Assembly: GCA_019113825.1 (NCBI GenBank)
Contig: DXGR01000135.1
Coordinates: forward strand, 1 to 64,000
From: Candidatus Stackebrandtia excrementipullorum
GTDB lineage: Bacteria; Actinomycetota; Actinomycetes; Mycobacteriales; Micromonosporaceae
Direction of reading: 5' to 3'
Length of the DNA: 64,000 nucleotides
Shown here: positions 8,129-16,548 of the stretch, one piece after another
How the letters are laid out: each line of letters starts with the position of its first letter
How positions within the stretch are numbered: the stretch's first letter is position 1
Made by a program: the position numbers and the translations under genes
The notes under the pieces: model-generated
The model's database searches: none
What the model was told of the DNA's origin: nothing
What the model saw: only the letters and a program-made list of their open reading frames with translations

Positions 8129-9388
8129 GTGAGTTCCACGCCTCGGCTCAAACGTGCCCGGTCGGCCCGACGCATCATCAGCCTGCTGATCGACACCGGC
8201 CGCCCGTGGGACGCCGACTGGCGGTTTCGCATCACGACACCGTTGGCTCTTATCGGCCCCGGGTCGGTGGTACTGGCCGGCATCATCTTCGGCACCCAAC
8301 ACCAGGTGTTGAGCACCAACTACGGAGTGAACGGCCTCTCGTTCCTGATCGCGCTACTGACCGGCGCCTCCATCGTCGTCGTCCGATATCAAGCCGTCAT
8401 CGGCTGGCTACTGTGGTTGGCGTCGACGGGTTGGGTCGCGGCCACCGCCGTCAGTCAATCCGGAGACCCGTGGCCGGTCACCGCGCCGGGCATCATCGCT
8501 CTCCTGGTCATACTGTTGGGGGTCGCACGTGACCGGCGCCCGTTGATCGGTGTCGCTGTCTGGGTGACGACCGTCCTTCTCGGTTTTCTCGTCGGTCAAC
8601 AGGTCGACGGAACGACGGCGCGGGAAAACCTGACCCTCATCGGGCTGCTCAGTCTGGCGGCGATGCTGTTGGGCGGCATCATCCGCTCGACACGACGGGC
8701 TCGGGAACGAGTCGCCACGGAGGAACGACTCACCGCAGAGGAACGTGGTCGACGACGCATCCTCGAAGAACGCACCCGCATCGCGCGCGAGCTGCACGAC
8801 GTCGTCGCCCACCACATGTCGGTCATCACCGTTCAGGCCACCACCGCCGCTTATCGTCTACCCGAGCTTTCCCCCGAAGCCGTCACCGAGTTCGACTCCA
8901 TCGGTGATCAGGCGAGGGAGTCCCTCACCGAACTGCGACGACTGCTGACGGTGCTACGTGACGAGGACACCGACGCCGTTCGTGAACCCCAACCCGGTCT
9001 GAATCGACTCGACGGGCTGACCGAGTCGATGCGCCGGGCCGGGACCGCCATCACCCTCGACGTCGGCGACGTCGCCGACCTTCCCGAGGCACTGTCGCTC
9101 ACGGGGTACCGCATCGTCCAGGAGGCACTGAGTAATGTGGTGCGACATGCTCCCGGAGCTCCGGTCGACGTGACGGTCGACTCCTCCCCCGAAACGATCG
9201 CGATAACGGTGGTCAACGGTCCGTCTTCGTCGGGCCCGTCGACAACGCCAACCCAAGGAGGTCTCGGTCTGGCGGGCATGCGCGAACGCGTGAAGCTGCT
9301 CGGCGGACGGCTTGAGGCCGCGCCGGGGCCTGACGGCGGGTTCGTTGTTCACGCCGAGCTGCCGCACAACCGAACGGAACAGGAATGA
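8129..9388 (+). CDS. Sensor histidine kinase, NarL/DesK-like
   Basis: Predicted 419 aa from a GTG start. The N-terminal 180 residues hold about five membrane helices with short loops and no large external sensor domain, so it likely senses an intramembrane or envelope signal. The HisKA_3 dimerisation box ARELHDVVAHHMSVI puts the phosphorylated His at about residue 223. A HATPase_c domain follows, with the N-box EALSNVVRHA and a G-box GGLGLAGMRERVKLLGG near residues 370-390. The last codons overlap the response-regulator gene by 4 bp (ATGA), as in cognate pairs. The adjacent ESX locus is a possible target, but nothing in the sequence proves that. Confidence 0.9.
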   Translation: MSSTPRLKRARSARRIISLLIDTGRPWDADWRFRITTPLALIGPGSVVLAGIIFGTQHQVLSTNYGVNGLSFLIALLTGASIVVVRYQAVIGWLLWLASTGWVAATAVSQSGDPWPVTAPGIIALLVILLGVARDRRPLIGVAVWVTTVLLGFLVGQQVDGTTARENLTLIGLLSLAAMLLGGIIRSTRRARERVATEERLTAEERGRRRILEERTRIARELHDVVAHHMSVITVQATTAAYRLPELSPEAVTEFDSIGDQARESLTELRRLLTVLRDEDTDAVREPQPGLNRLDGLTESMRRAGTAITLDVGDVADLPEALSLTGYRIVQEALSNVVRHAPGAPVDVTVDSSPETIAITVVNGPSSSGPSTTPTQGGLGLAGMRERVKLLGGRLEAAPGPDGGFVVHAELPHNRTEQE

Positions 9389-10053
9389 CGATACGGATAC
9401 TCGTCGCCGACGATCAGGCAATGGTGCGTGCGGGTTTCGCCGCGTTGCTGTCCGCCCAGGTCGACATGGACGTCGTCGGTGATGCCGCCAACGGGATCGA
9501 AGCGGTTGAGCGGGCCGACCGGTTGCGCCCCGACATAGTTCTCATGGACGTGCGGATGCCCGAGATGGACGGTCTCGAGGCAGCCGGAAGACTTCTCGCA
9601 GCCGAGCGCATTCATCGGCCCCGCATCGTCATGCTGACCACATTCGACATCGACGATTACATCTATGAGGCACTGCGGTACGGCGCCAGCGGCTTCCTCC
9701 TCAAGGATGCACCGCCCGACGATCTCATCAACGCGGTACGGATCGTCGCCGACGGCCAGGCACTGCTGGCTCCGTCGGTAACCCGCCGTCTCATCACGGA
9801 GTTCGCAAAAATCCGACCGGCTACTCAGGTGAGGTCGAAAGAACTCGAGCAGCTCACCGAACGGGAACGCGAGGTGTTGCTGTTGATCGCCCGCGGCATG
9901 TCCAACAAGGAGATATCACGGCACCTGTATGTCGTCGAGCAGACCGTTAAGACCCACGTCCACCGCATCTTCGCCAAACTGAGTTTGCGGGACAGGGCGC
10001 AGGCCGTCGTCTTCGCTTACGAAACGGGGCTCGTAGTCGCCGGCGCGGAATGA
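9385..10053 (+). CDS. NarL/FixJ-family response regulator
   Basis: Predicted 222 aa. Receiver domain residues 1-120 keep the acidic pair ADD at 8-10, the phospho-acceptor Asp55 in VLMDVRMPEMDG, Thr in MLTTFD and Lys in FLLKDAPP. A LuxR-type helix-turn-helix follows at residues about 155-215 (LTEREREVLLLIARGMSNKEIS...TVKTHVHRIFAKL). It is translationally coupled to the histidine kinase through a 4-bp overlap, so the two form a complete two-component system. A palindromic terminator follows. Confidence 0.92.
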   Translation: MTIRILVADDQAMVRAGFAALLSAQVDMDVVGDAANGIEAVERADRLRPDIVLMDVRMPEMDGLEAAGRLLAAERIHRPRIVMLTTFDIDDYIYEALRYGASGFLLKDAPPDDLINAVRIVADGQALLAPSVTRRLITEFAKIRPATQVRSKELEQLTEREREVLLLIARGMSNKEISRHLYVVEQTVKTHVHRIFAKLSLRDRAQAVVFAYETGLVVAGAE

Positions 10054-10074
10054 AGACGCTCGATCATGGATAGA

Positions 10075-10113
10075 GCCGCCGGCGGCCCAAAGGTCGCATC
10101 GACCGCCGGCGGC
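10075..10113. terminator. Bidirectional hairpin between convergent genes
   Basis: Perfect 11-bp G+C arms (10075-10085 and 10103-10113) with a 17-nt loop lie between the response regulator and the convergent gene ending at 10157. No clear T-run follows in either direction. Placement supports a shared terminator. Confidence 0.5.
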
Positions 10114-10156
10114 AGGGGAGGGACAGGTCTAAGAAGGTCACCCTCGAACCCACCGT

Positions 10157-10858
10157 TTAAATGGGCTCGAAAGCGAAAGTCTGAAGGTTGCCCTCCTGGC
10201 ACGGTGCGGTGCCCACGCCGTGGCCGTCGGGGAAACCCCAGGCCAGAAACACCGCCATGCACTGGCCGAACCCGGTCTGCAACGCATACCGATCCTCGCC
10301 CTGCGGCAACAGAGTGAACTCCTGCAGCCCGTCCGCGTCGTCGCACTCGTAGGGGGCGAAGTAGTAGAGATCCTCGTCGGTAGCCTCATCGTCGTCGAGC
10401 TCAGGGCCGTCGGCACGCAGACAGAACTCGGTAAATCCTTCGACGAGAAACCCGATACGCATGGTCTCGTCGGCTATGAAATTCACCGACAGATAGGTCT
10501 GCTGAACGTCGCATTCACGGGCGGCCATGATCCACCGATCGACCTCACCGTGTTCGGCCAAGCCCACACAGCCCTCTTCGTTGCTCAACCGGTAGTTGCC
10601 GTCGGGGAACAAACCGTTGATCGGGTCGTCGGCCGTGCCGTCACTTTTCCCGTCGACCTCGGTTTCGTCGACCGCCGCCTCCTCATCGGAGCCGGTGCCC
10701 ACGGTCGCCCACACCAGAGCGGCCACCAGAATGACGGCTACCGCGGCGACGGCTATGACGACGCTCCTGCCGCCACGCATCTTGTCCAGAGTGGTGTTCG
10801 CACCGGACTTGATGCGGTCCGGCGTGGACGGGCCGTCTTGACGCCACTGTCCGCTCAC
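10157..10858 (-). CDS. Membrane-anchored extracytoplasmic protein in ESX locus
   Basis: Predicted 233 aa. A short cytoplasmic N-terminus (about 25 residues) precedes one membrane helix (VVIAVAAVAVILVAALVWATV), an acidic linker, and an extracytoplasmic domain with six cysteines. Segments such as NYRLSNEEGCVGLAEH and FPDGHGVGTAPC...LQTFAFEP faintly resemble ricin-type beta-trefoil repeats, but I would not assign that fold. GTG is chosen as the start because a GGAGAG Shine-Dalgarno lies 6-7 nt upstream; a TTG two codons earlier is possible. It is the last gene of a four-gene operon that begins with the WXG100-type genes, so a role at the ESX machine is inferred. Confidence 0.7.
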   Translation of the reverse strand: MSGQWRQDGPSTPDRIKSGANTTLDKMRGGRSVVIAVAAVAVILVAALVWATVGTGSDEEAAVDETEVDGKSDGTADDPINGLFPDGNYRLSNEEGCVGLAEHGEVDRWIMAARECDVQQTYLSVNFIADETMRIGFLVEGFTEFCLRADGPELDDDEATDEDLYYFAPYECDDADGLQEFTLLPQGEDRYALQTGFGQCMAVFLAWGFPDGHGVGTAPCQEGNLQTFAFEPI

Positions 10859-10860
10859 AA

Positions 10861-11232
10861 TCAACTCTCCTCGGAGGGCAGATACCGTTCAACGAACTCG
10901 GTGGACGTCACCATGTTCGTCTGCTCGCGTTCGAGCTGCTCCTGTTTCTTACGTTCCTGTTCCTGCTGGAACGCACTGGTGACCGCAATCGCGGCGACGA
11001 TGACGGCGACGACGACACCTCCCACGATCGCACCCGGCCACAGGGTCAACTTCTGGCGCCAACTCCGCGACGCCCCGTACAGCAACGCCGCACGCAGTTG
11101 TCTACGCCGCAGGGCCGCCGCCTGAAGAATGAGCCGTTCGGTGTCGGCGGTGCGGCGCATCGGCGTCGGCACCAGGTCACGTTCGTCGGAGTCCTTGACG
11201 GCGGTTTCGGTGGAACCGCCGGACTCGGTCAC
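10861..11232 (-). CDS. Small single-pass membrane protein in ESX operon
   Basis: Predicted 123 aa. Residues 1-65 are hydrophilic and basic near the membrane, one helix follows (IVGGVVVAVIVAAIAVTSAF, about 68-90), then a charged coiled-coil-like tail (QQEQERKKQEQLEREQ). I do not recognise a family. The GTG start overlaps the stop of the WXG100 gene (GTGA), and the next gene starts just after its own stop, so the set is co-translated. Genes of this type that follow esx pairs may be membrane adaptors; that is inference. Confidence 0.72.
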   Translation of the reverse strand: MTESGGSTETAVKDSDERDLVPTPMRRTADTERLILQAAALRRRQLRAALLYGASRSWRQKLTLWPGAIVGGVVVAVIVAAIAVTSAFQQEQERKKQEQLEREQTNMVTSTEFVERYLPSEES

Positions 11233-11528
11233 CGCTCGAACCTGGACGTCATTCGAGCCGCCATCTGCTGAACCGCCGAAGCGTTGTCGTCGGTCGCGCT
11301 AATCATCTTCTGAAACGCCGCCTGGGCCATTTCCGCGTAGTCCTGGAAGTTTCGACCGCTACCGTCGTGTTGTTCCCAACCGCCGCCTTCCCAGTTGCCC
11401 AGGACCTGCGCGGTTTGCGAACGAACGTCGGAGATGATGCGATCAAACTCGTTGCGGTGGCTGATCTGCTGATCCGCCAAGGTCCGTAGGACGTCGGAGT
11501 CTCCACCGAGCTCAAAACCTGCAACCAT
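11229..11528 (-). CDS. WXG100 family ESX protein
   Basis: Predicted 99 aa, the canonical WXG100 length. A helix-turn-helix hairpin is expected, with W-E-G in the turn (LGNWEGGGW, residues about 43-51) and a second helix QDYAEMAQAAFQKMISATDDNASAVQQMAARM. No YxxxD/E tail is obvious at the C-terminus, so its partner or another protein may carry the export signal. It lies 13 bp downstream of another protein of similar length and is probably its heterodimer partner, exported through EccC/EccD encoded a few kilobases away. Confidence 0.88.
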   Translation of the reverse strand: MVAGFELGGDSDVLRTLADQQISHRNEFDRIISDVRSQTAQVLGNWEGGGWEQHDGSGRNFQDYAEMAQAAFQKMISATDDNASAVQQMAARMTSRFER

Positions 11529-11541
11529 GTCGGCTTCCCTT

Positions 11542-11868
11542 CTAGACGTTGATCTGCAGGTCGGTCTTCGCGGCGTGGAAGGTCCCCTGCATGTCCTGAT
11601 CGGTGTTGACCGCGTCCTGGTGTCCTTCGCTCAACTGGACGCCGTGCATGCTGCACCAGCGGGTCAAGCCGGCAAACGCCTCGTTCAGCTGTTGTTGTCC
11701 TTCGCGGAACGCTGGAAGAGTGGTACCGGCAACCGCACGGTGATCCATCTCCATGTCCGCGATAAGAGTCCGCAGTCGTGCCGCAAGATCGCTGGAGGAG
11801 TCTGAAGCCTGTTGGGCCCCAATATTCATCGCATCGGCGGTAGTCAATGTAAACTTTTGATCGTTCAC
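11542..11868 (-). CDS. WXG100-like ESX protein without a canonical WXG turn
   Basis: Predicted 108 aa starting at a GTG with a strong AGGAGG 5 nt upstream. Two predicted helices flank LTRWCSMHG (residues about 69-77), where the WXG turn should be; the glycine is displaced and a cysteine follows the tryptophan. Size, helical content and its place first in an operon with a true WXG100 gene support the assignment as the partner subunit. A longer frame exists upstream but lacks coding character. Confidence 0.75.
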   Translation of the reverse strand: MNDQKFTLTTADAMNIGAQQASDSSSDLAARLRTLIADMEMDHRAVAGTTLPAFREGQQQLNEAFAGLTRWCSMHGVQLSEGHQDAVNTDQDMQGTFHAAKTDLQINV

Positions 11869-12329
11869 AGCGCCTCCTGGCAGTGGAATGGTTGGGGCCA
11901 GACCATTGCGTACAAAGGTTGCTCGCAGTACCCTACGCGCCCAACTCAACGGCTGTCAATGTCACACGGGGGCACATCGCTTGGGGATCAGGGTACGTCC
12001 AGCCTGTCGGGGCGCCCTCTCGCACGCCACGATTCGAGCAACGAACCGCCGTTCCCGAGGACGACGACAGGCTTGGAAACGACCGCAGCCCGGATACGTC
12101 GCGGTGAGCGATTATTGTTCCCTCGTCGAGAACCACCCGAAGCCGCCGTGCCCGCGCACTGCCCTTGCCCGGCTTCCCCCGAGCCCGTTATGGTGATCGT
12201 GGCCCCATTATCGGTAACCGACTCCCCGTCGGACCGCACCTGACGATGAATTCGTTGCGGCGTGCCTGATTCACAGGTCATTCCGCCGTCAGGCGCGCGG
12301 TCACGGTGATACCGCTATATGGAGGCAAT
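11869..12329. other. Divergent intergenic region of the ESX locus
   Basis: 461 bp between the leftward esx operon and the rightward 108-aa gene. I see no supported gene; an open frame at 11988-12281 on the minus strand has no ribosome-binding site and atypical composition. On the plus strand TTGCGT (11906-11911), 17 bp, TACCCT (11929-11934) looks like a weak promoter, and the bases after the -10 (CCTACGCG) recur at the eccC promoter. Regulatory sites for both directions are expected here. Confidence 0.35.
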
Positions 12330-12656
12330 ATGGTGTTGGTAGGAGCCAACCCCGCTCCCGCGTCCTCGTCCGCAAACGACACGAATGCGGCGGCACACGA
12401 CGTTGGAGACCAAACGGGAGCGGCCGAATCGGCCACCCAGACCGCAAAAGACGGTGGGGGTGAGCTCACCGCATTCACCGGCAAGTGCGACGACCTCCTC
12501 GAGAACCTGCTCGCCGCTCTACAGGCTGCCGAGGCCACCGGGGTCGACACCGGTGACGGCATCGGGGAAAGCGCCGTCGACAGTGTAGCCACCGACGCGG
12601 AGATGAGCGCCGAATACGCTTCCGTGCCACCAATCAACGGGCAAGAACCGATCTAA
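12330..12656 (+). CDS. Small ESX-locus protein, possible secreted partner
   Basis: Predicted 108 aa, WXG100-sized. It is rich in Ala, Asp and Glu; the central part (AKDGGGELTAFTGKCDDLLENLLAALQAAEATGVDTGDGI) predicts helix, but there is no WXG motif. ATG at 12330 has GGAGG 5 nt upstream, and 28 bp downstream the 778-aa gene begins with its own GGAAAGAGGAG site. The pair may be a chaperone-like subunit and its large substrate, as in PE/PPE-like systems. No family recognised. Confidence 0.6.
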   Translation: MVLVGANPAPASSSANDTNAAAHDVGDQTGAAESATQTAKDGGGELTAFTGKCDDLLENLLAALQAAEATGVDTGDGIGESAVDSVATDAEMSAEYASVPPINGQEPI

Positions 12657-12684
12657 CCTACCGACCGGGAAAGAGGAGTCGAGC

Positions 12685-15021
12685 ATGGCTACCGACGATA
12701 GTTCGGGAGGCGGCGGAGGCTGGCCCCCCAGTGAGACCGATGCCCAGGTGGGCACACTCGTCAACGCCTCGGAAGAGCTCACGCAACTGTCGTCGCGTGT
12801 CGGGGTCAGCGGCGAGAATCTGCTGGGGTCCATATCAACGGGCGCCATGTCGTTCTCCGATGCCATTTCACCGGCGATATCGTCCCAGGGGCAGGCCGCC
12901 GTCAACGCGTGTCAACAGGTGGTGGGAGAAGCCTTGGTGGGGGCCAGCGTCACGGCGGCGTTCTCCGAAGACGTCGGCGACTATCTCTCGAAGATCGCAA
13001 CGCTTCAGGCCCGATGGTCGCCGTGGGCCAACGGCGGCGCCGGCACCGCCTCCGCGTTGCGCCTTGACGAAGAGGCTCTTGAGGCACAACGTGAGGCGAT
13101 CCGAGGACAGATCCAAAAAGAGGCAAACGATGCCTACTCCGATCTGGAGGACGCCGCCGACGACCGCGGGTCACAACTGGCTGCGGGTGCCACGAGGGAG
13201 AACGTTCGAAACCTCGTCGGCGAGGGAAGCATGTCGTGGTGGGCCGCCTTCGAGCTGTTCGGGTATGGCTATGCCGGAGAACCGTCCGATTCGGTGATCA
13301 ACGAGGCCGCCGAGCGAGTCGCGTTGTTGATCAACAGCCACGGCATCGTGGCCGGCGACTTCGACATGTCGAGTGTGGAACGAGCCAATCGGATCATGGA
13401 GATCCTCGGCTTGACCGACAAGTACAACCTTTTTGCAACCCGCCTCATGGAGGAACTGGGCCCGAACCAGTTGGGCGACCATCCCGACGCCATTGCCCGG
13501 TATGCGGCGATCCTGGACGACTCCGACGCAACCACCACGGCCATGGACCTTTACAAAAATCTCGGTCTGGCTCTCGCATCGGCCACCGACACGTCCAACG
13601 AACACCACGTCGACCATGCGTGGGTTCAGGAGTTCATGGACTACGGCGCAACCGATGCAACGGGCGGCTACGGCTACCAAAAGCTTGCGCCGCTGTTGCT
13701 GCACGGCGAGTACGCCGGCGAGTTCATCGTTCCCGTCACCAATCACATGATCGGTATGGACCGCGACGGCGCGGATTGGGGCATGGTCCACAGTGAGGGC
13801 AACCCCTTGTTCGAAGGCACGCCGTTCGCCTTCAACCCGGTCAATGCGGCACTGGATGCGGTCGACCGCAACCCCGAGGCGGCGACCATGCTGTTCTCGG
13901 GTTACCAGGGCGATTACGACTACACGGGACTGCAACTGGATCCACCGGATCCGTTGACGTACCTGCTCGACAACGCCGCAAACGCTCCCACGGAAGAGGG
14001 AGGCGTCTGGACCGACATCAGCGCCGACCTTGCCGGCAACGCCATGGTCGCCGCGGTAACCGGTGTGCCCTCACACGTTGCGGGCGGCGGCACCGAGATC
14101 GATCCGCCGACGGCCGAGATGGCCGACATCCTGGCTCGGATGGTCGAACACACCGGCAACGATCCCTCGCGGTGGATGCCCAACGGTGCGGCCACCGACA
14201 TGGTAGAGAACTTCGGTGTCATCACCCATTACTACATGGACGACTTCTATCACCACTTCGTCAACGCGGAGTATTCGGACAACGAAACCTTCAACAATCT
14301 CATGCCGGGTCTGTTCGGTGCCGAGGTCGACTTCAGCGGCGAAAAGGGGCCCAACCAGTGGTTCCAGATCCTCGGCTCACAGAAGGCGACCGCTCTACAG
14401 GCAACCACCGACGCCGAGGCCTATGGGCGTTACGCCCTCGACACGGTACTCGCCAACGGCGGCAACGAAGCTCAAGCAGGTCAGGCGGTCTACCCGATCG
14501 GGGGCATTTCGGCTCACGTCGCCAACGGTCAGATCGAAGCCCACGACTCCGAGAAGATCAAGGAACAGGACCGCAACAACCTTTTCGTCGACCAGGGCAA
14601 GAAGGTCATCGACAAGGCCGTGGGGTTGACCCCTTGGGCGAAGCATCCGGTGGGCGGCAAGGTGAACGGGTTTGTCACAGACTCGATAGCCACTTTTTTG
14701 AAATCCGATGTCTCCGACGAGTTGTTCCAGCACGAAGGCGAGTTTCATCGGGAGATGCGCGACTCGTTGATGTCGGACTGGTGGCATGAGTTGCTCGATG
14801 AGCACTACGACGACATGTCGGACACCGAACGGGAGAACTGGGACAGCGAGATCCGTTCGGAGCTTCACGACGGCTTTACGACGAATGTCAACCAAAGGGC
14901 CGACCAGCACGGGAACCAGTCCATGGACGAGTCTGAAGACGGTTCCGAGAAAAAGGAGAAAACCACCGCCGACAAGATCGTTGAGGCGGTCCTTCCGGAA
15001 TGGTTGAGAAAGCCCTCGTAA
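12685..15021 (+). CDS. Large ESX-associated protein, DUF6571-like
   Basis: Predicted 778 aa, no signal peptide and no membrane helix. The N-terminal 150 residues look like a long helical bundle (VNASEELTQLSSRVGVSGENLL... and LRLDEEALEAQREAIRGQIQ), as in ESX substrates. The middle resembles the actinobacterial DUF6571 type, with repeated FNPVNAALDAVDRNPEAATMLFSG-like segments and helical calendar of short motifs. The C-terminus is strongly charged (EDGSEKKEKTTADKIVEA). It follows the 108-aa gene by 28 bp and precedes EccD, so it is the likeliest large cargo of this ESX system. Function, for example toxin or surface protein, is not readable. Confidence 0.7.
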   Translation: MATDDSSGGGGGWPPSETDAQVGTLVNASEELTQLSSRVGVSGENLLGSISTGAMSFSDAISPAISSQGQAAVNACQQVVGEALVGASVTAAFSEDVGDYLSKIATLQARWSPWANGGAGTASALRLDEEALEAQREAIRGQIQKEANDAYSDLEDAADDRGSQLAAGATRENVRNLVGEGSMSWWAAFELFGYGYAGEPSDSVINEAAERVALLINSHGIVAGDFDMSSVERANRIMEILGLTDKYNLFATRLMEELGPNQLGDHPDAIARYAAILDDSDATTTAMDLYKNLGLALASATDTSNEHHVDHAWVQEFMDYGATDATGGYGYQKLAPLLLHGEYAGEFIVPVTNHMIGMDRDGADWGMVHSEGNPLFEGTPFAFNPVNAALDAVDRNPEAATMLFSGYQGDYDYTGLQLDPPDPLTYLLDNAANAPTEEGGVWTDISADLAGNAMVAAVTGVPSHVAGGGTEIDPPTAEMADILARMVEHTGNDPSRWMPNGAATDMVENFGVITHYYMDDFYHHFVNAEYSDNETFNNLMPGLFGAEVDFSGEKGPNQWFQILGSQKATALQATTDAEAYGRYALDTVLANGGNEAQAGQAVYPIGGISAHVANGQIEAHDSEKIKEQDRNNLFVDQGKKVIDKAVGLTPWAKHPVGGKVNGFVTDSIATFLKSDVSDELFQHEGEFHREMRDSLMSDWWHELLDEHYDDMSDTERENWDSEIRSELHDGFTTNVNQRADQHGNQSMDESEDGSEKKEKTTADKIVEAVLPEWLRKPS

Positions 15022-15053
15022 CAACGGTTGTCCTCTCAAGGGGAACCGCCGGC

Positions 15054-15089
15054 GTGACCGGTGGCGGATGGGCACCCGCCACCGGTCAC
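15054..15089. terminator. Bidirectional terminator between DUF6571-like gene and eccD
   Basis: Perfect 14-bp arms (15054-15067 and 15076-15089) with an 8-nt loop. It sits between two convergent genes and its right arm overlaps the eccD stop codon. No U-tract is present. Confidence 0.6.
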
Positions 15090-16411
15090 CAACCGATGGA
15101 ACCGTACAGACCGGTCACCTGCCCACACAGTGCGATCAGGGCGGCCACGAGGAATATCTCCGCGAAGCGAATGACCCGTGCTGCCGTCGCGTTGGCGACG
15201 GTCGACCGTGGGACGGACGCCAGTCCCACGTAGATCAGTGCCGCGAGAACGACGAGTGCCGGAGCCCAGGGAAGCAATACGGGGTTGCCGAGCAGCCAGG
15301 CGACGGCGCATGCGGTGACGACGACGGTGCCGCCGACCCGAAACGGTGCGACGTGGCGGGTTTGGTCGAAGACCCGCGAGCGGGTCAGCAACGCCAGTCC
15401 GATCCCCGCCGCGAGCAAAACGAACCACGGGTCTCCCTGAAGAAGGAGGACCCCGGAGGCCACTGTGCACAGTGCAACGAAGGCGAGGACTGCTCCGACG
15501 AGCATGGCGTCGAGCCGATCGAGCAGGGCCACCAGGGCGGGCTCACGAACGTCGGCTCCGGCCTGAATGTCCCGGTCGATCCCGAGTAGGCCCCCCACGC
15601 CCATGGCCGCCCGAGGCAGGAGACCAACGCCGAAGACGAGGATCGTCGCGGTGACGGCGACCGTGGGGCCTACCGGCATGTCCATCTGCATTGCCACGGC
15701 CACCGGTGTCGCGATCGTGGCCACAGTGGCAAATCCGATCACGAACGGCAACGCCAACGGTGTACCGGCGAGCGTGACGAGCATGAGAAGGACCGCCGCC
15801 CACACTCCGTAGGTGTGACGCAGCATTTCTCCCGCCGCAGTGTCCGGTGTGACGTTTTCGGTCAACAGGTGGGTGATCCGCCAGGCCCACAGTGCCCCGG
15901 CGCCGAGGCTGAGGCGAGCCAGCAGCGGCGCTTCGGCGGCGGACCACCACGTGACGACGATGGCGGACAGACAGACGAGCACTCCGGTGACGACGACCGA
16001 CGCGGGCGTGCCGGGTACGACGACTCCTCCCAGGACGGCGATGGCGGCGATGATCGTCGCGTACAACCTTCCGGTGCCGGCCCGCCAACGATGGCCGGTG
16101 GCCTCCACATGGTCTTCGACGGAGTCGCGCACATCTTCGACGGGGGCCGGAAGCACGTCGTCGGTAACGTCGTGAAGGAAGAGAACGTCCCCGTCGAATA
16201 CCCGGGCTTCGGACAACGTCTGGCCGGGCGCCAGTCTGTGCCCCGTCGTCGTTGCCAGCTCCCAACTGGCGAGGTCGTGGTGCGCGTCCCCGGAAATGCC
16301 TCGGTCGAGCAGCGGCGGCAGAAGCTCGGCGACCGGCACTCCACTGGGGAGCGCCATGTCCCTGGTCGCTCCCGGTCCCACGATCGTCACGCTGCTGTAC
16401 TGGCCGGGCAC
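15086..16411 (-). CDS. eccD: Type VII secretion membrane protein EccD
   Basis: Predicted 441 aa. The first 90 residues form a ubiquitin-like YukD domain (YSSVTIVGPGATRDMALPSGVPVAELLPPLLDR, then LAPGQTLSEARVFDGDVLFL), followed by 11 hydrophobic helices. This domain order defines EccD, the main channel-lining component of the ESX membrane complex. GTG at 16411 is chosen because CAGGAG lies 7 nt upstream and the YukD domain begins there; in-frame codons further upstream run into the promoter. It is divergent from eccC across 137 bp and convergent with the DUF6571-like gene. Confidence 0.88.
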   Translation of the reverse strand: MPGQYSSVTIVGPGATRDMALPSGVPVAELLPPLLDRGISGDAHHDLASWELATTTGHRLAPGQTLSEARVFDGDVLFLHDVTDDVLPAPVEDVRDSVEDHVEATGHRWRAGTGRLYATIIAAIAVLGGVVVPGTPASVVVTGVLVCLSAIVVTWWSAAEAPLLARLSLGAGALWAWRITHLLTENVTPDTAAGEMLRHTYGVWAAVLLMLVTLAGTPLALPFVIGFATVATIATPVAVAMQMDMPVGPTVAVTATILVFGVGLLPRAAMGVGGLLGIDRDIQAGADVREPALVALLDRLDAMLVGAVLAFVALCTVASGVLLLQGDPWFVLLAAGIGLALLTRSRVFDQTRHVAPFRVGGTVVVTACAVAWLLGNPVLLPWAPALVVLAALIYVGLASVPRSTVANATAARVIRFAEIFLVAALIALCGQVTGLYGSIGW

Positions 16412-16445
16412 GGACTGGCTCCTGAACGGGGTAGGTGCAAAGGGT

Positions 16446-16493
16446 TGCCAACGTGTTTGAGCAGTTGGCAGGGCTAAGCTTCGAAGGTAACCT
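16446..16493 (+). promoter_or_regulatory. eccC promoter with inverted repeat shared with eccD control region
   Basis: TTGGCA (16465-16470), 17-bp spacer, TAACCT (16488-16493) forms a plausible plus-strand promoter 55 bp ahead of the eccC start. Its -35 is one arm of a perfect 7-bp inverted repeat, TGCCAAC (16446-16452) and GTTGGCA (16464-16470), 11 bp apart. The other arm reads TTGGCA toward eccD. A dimeric regulator bound here could control both divergent genes. Confidence 0.5.
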
Positions 16494-16548
16494 ACGCGAC
16501 ACCGCGGATGACAGTCAACGGTCGTCTCGACCCCCCTCAGGAGTGTGT

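Noticed and set aside
11988..12281. 97-codon open frame on the minus strand in the ESX intergenic region
   Set aside because: No ribosome-binding site, no family resemblance, and codon use differs from neighbours. Kept as part of the regulatory interval.
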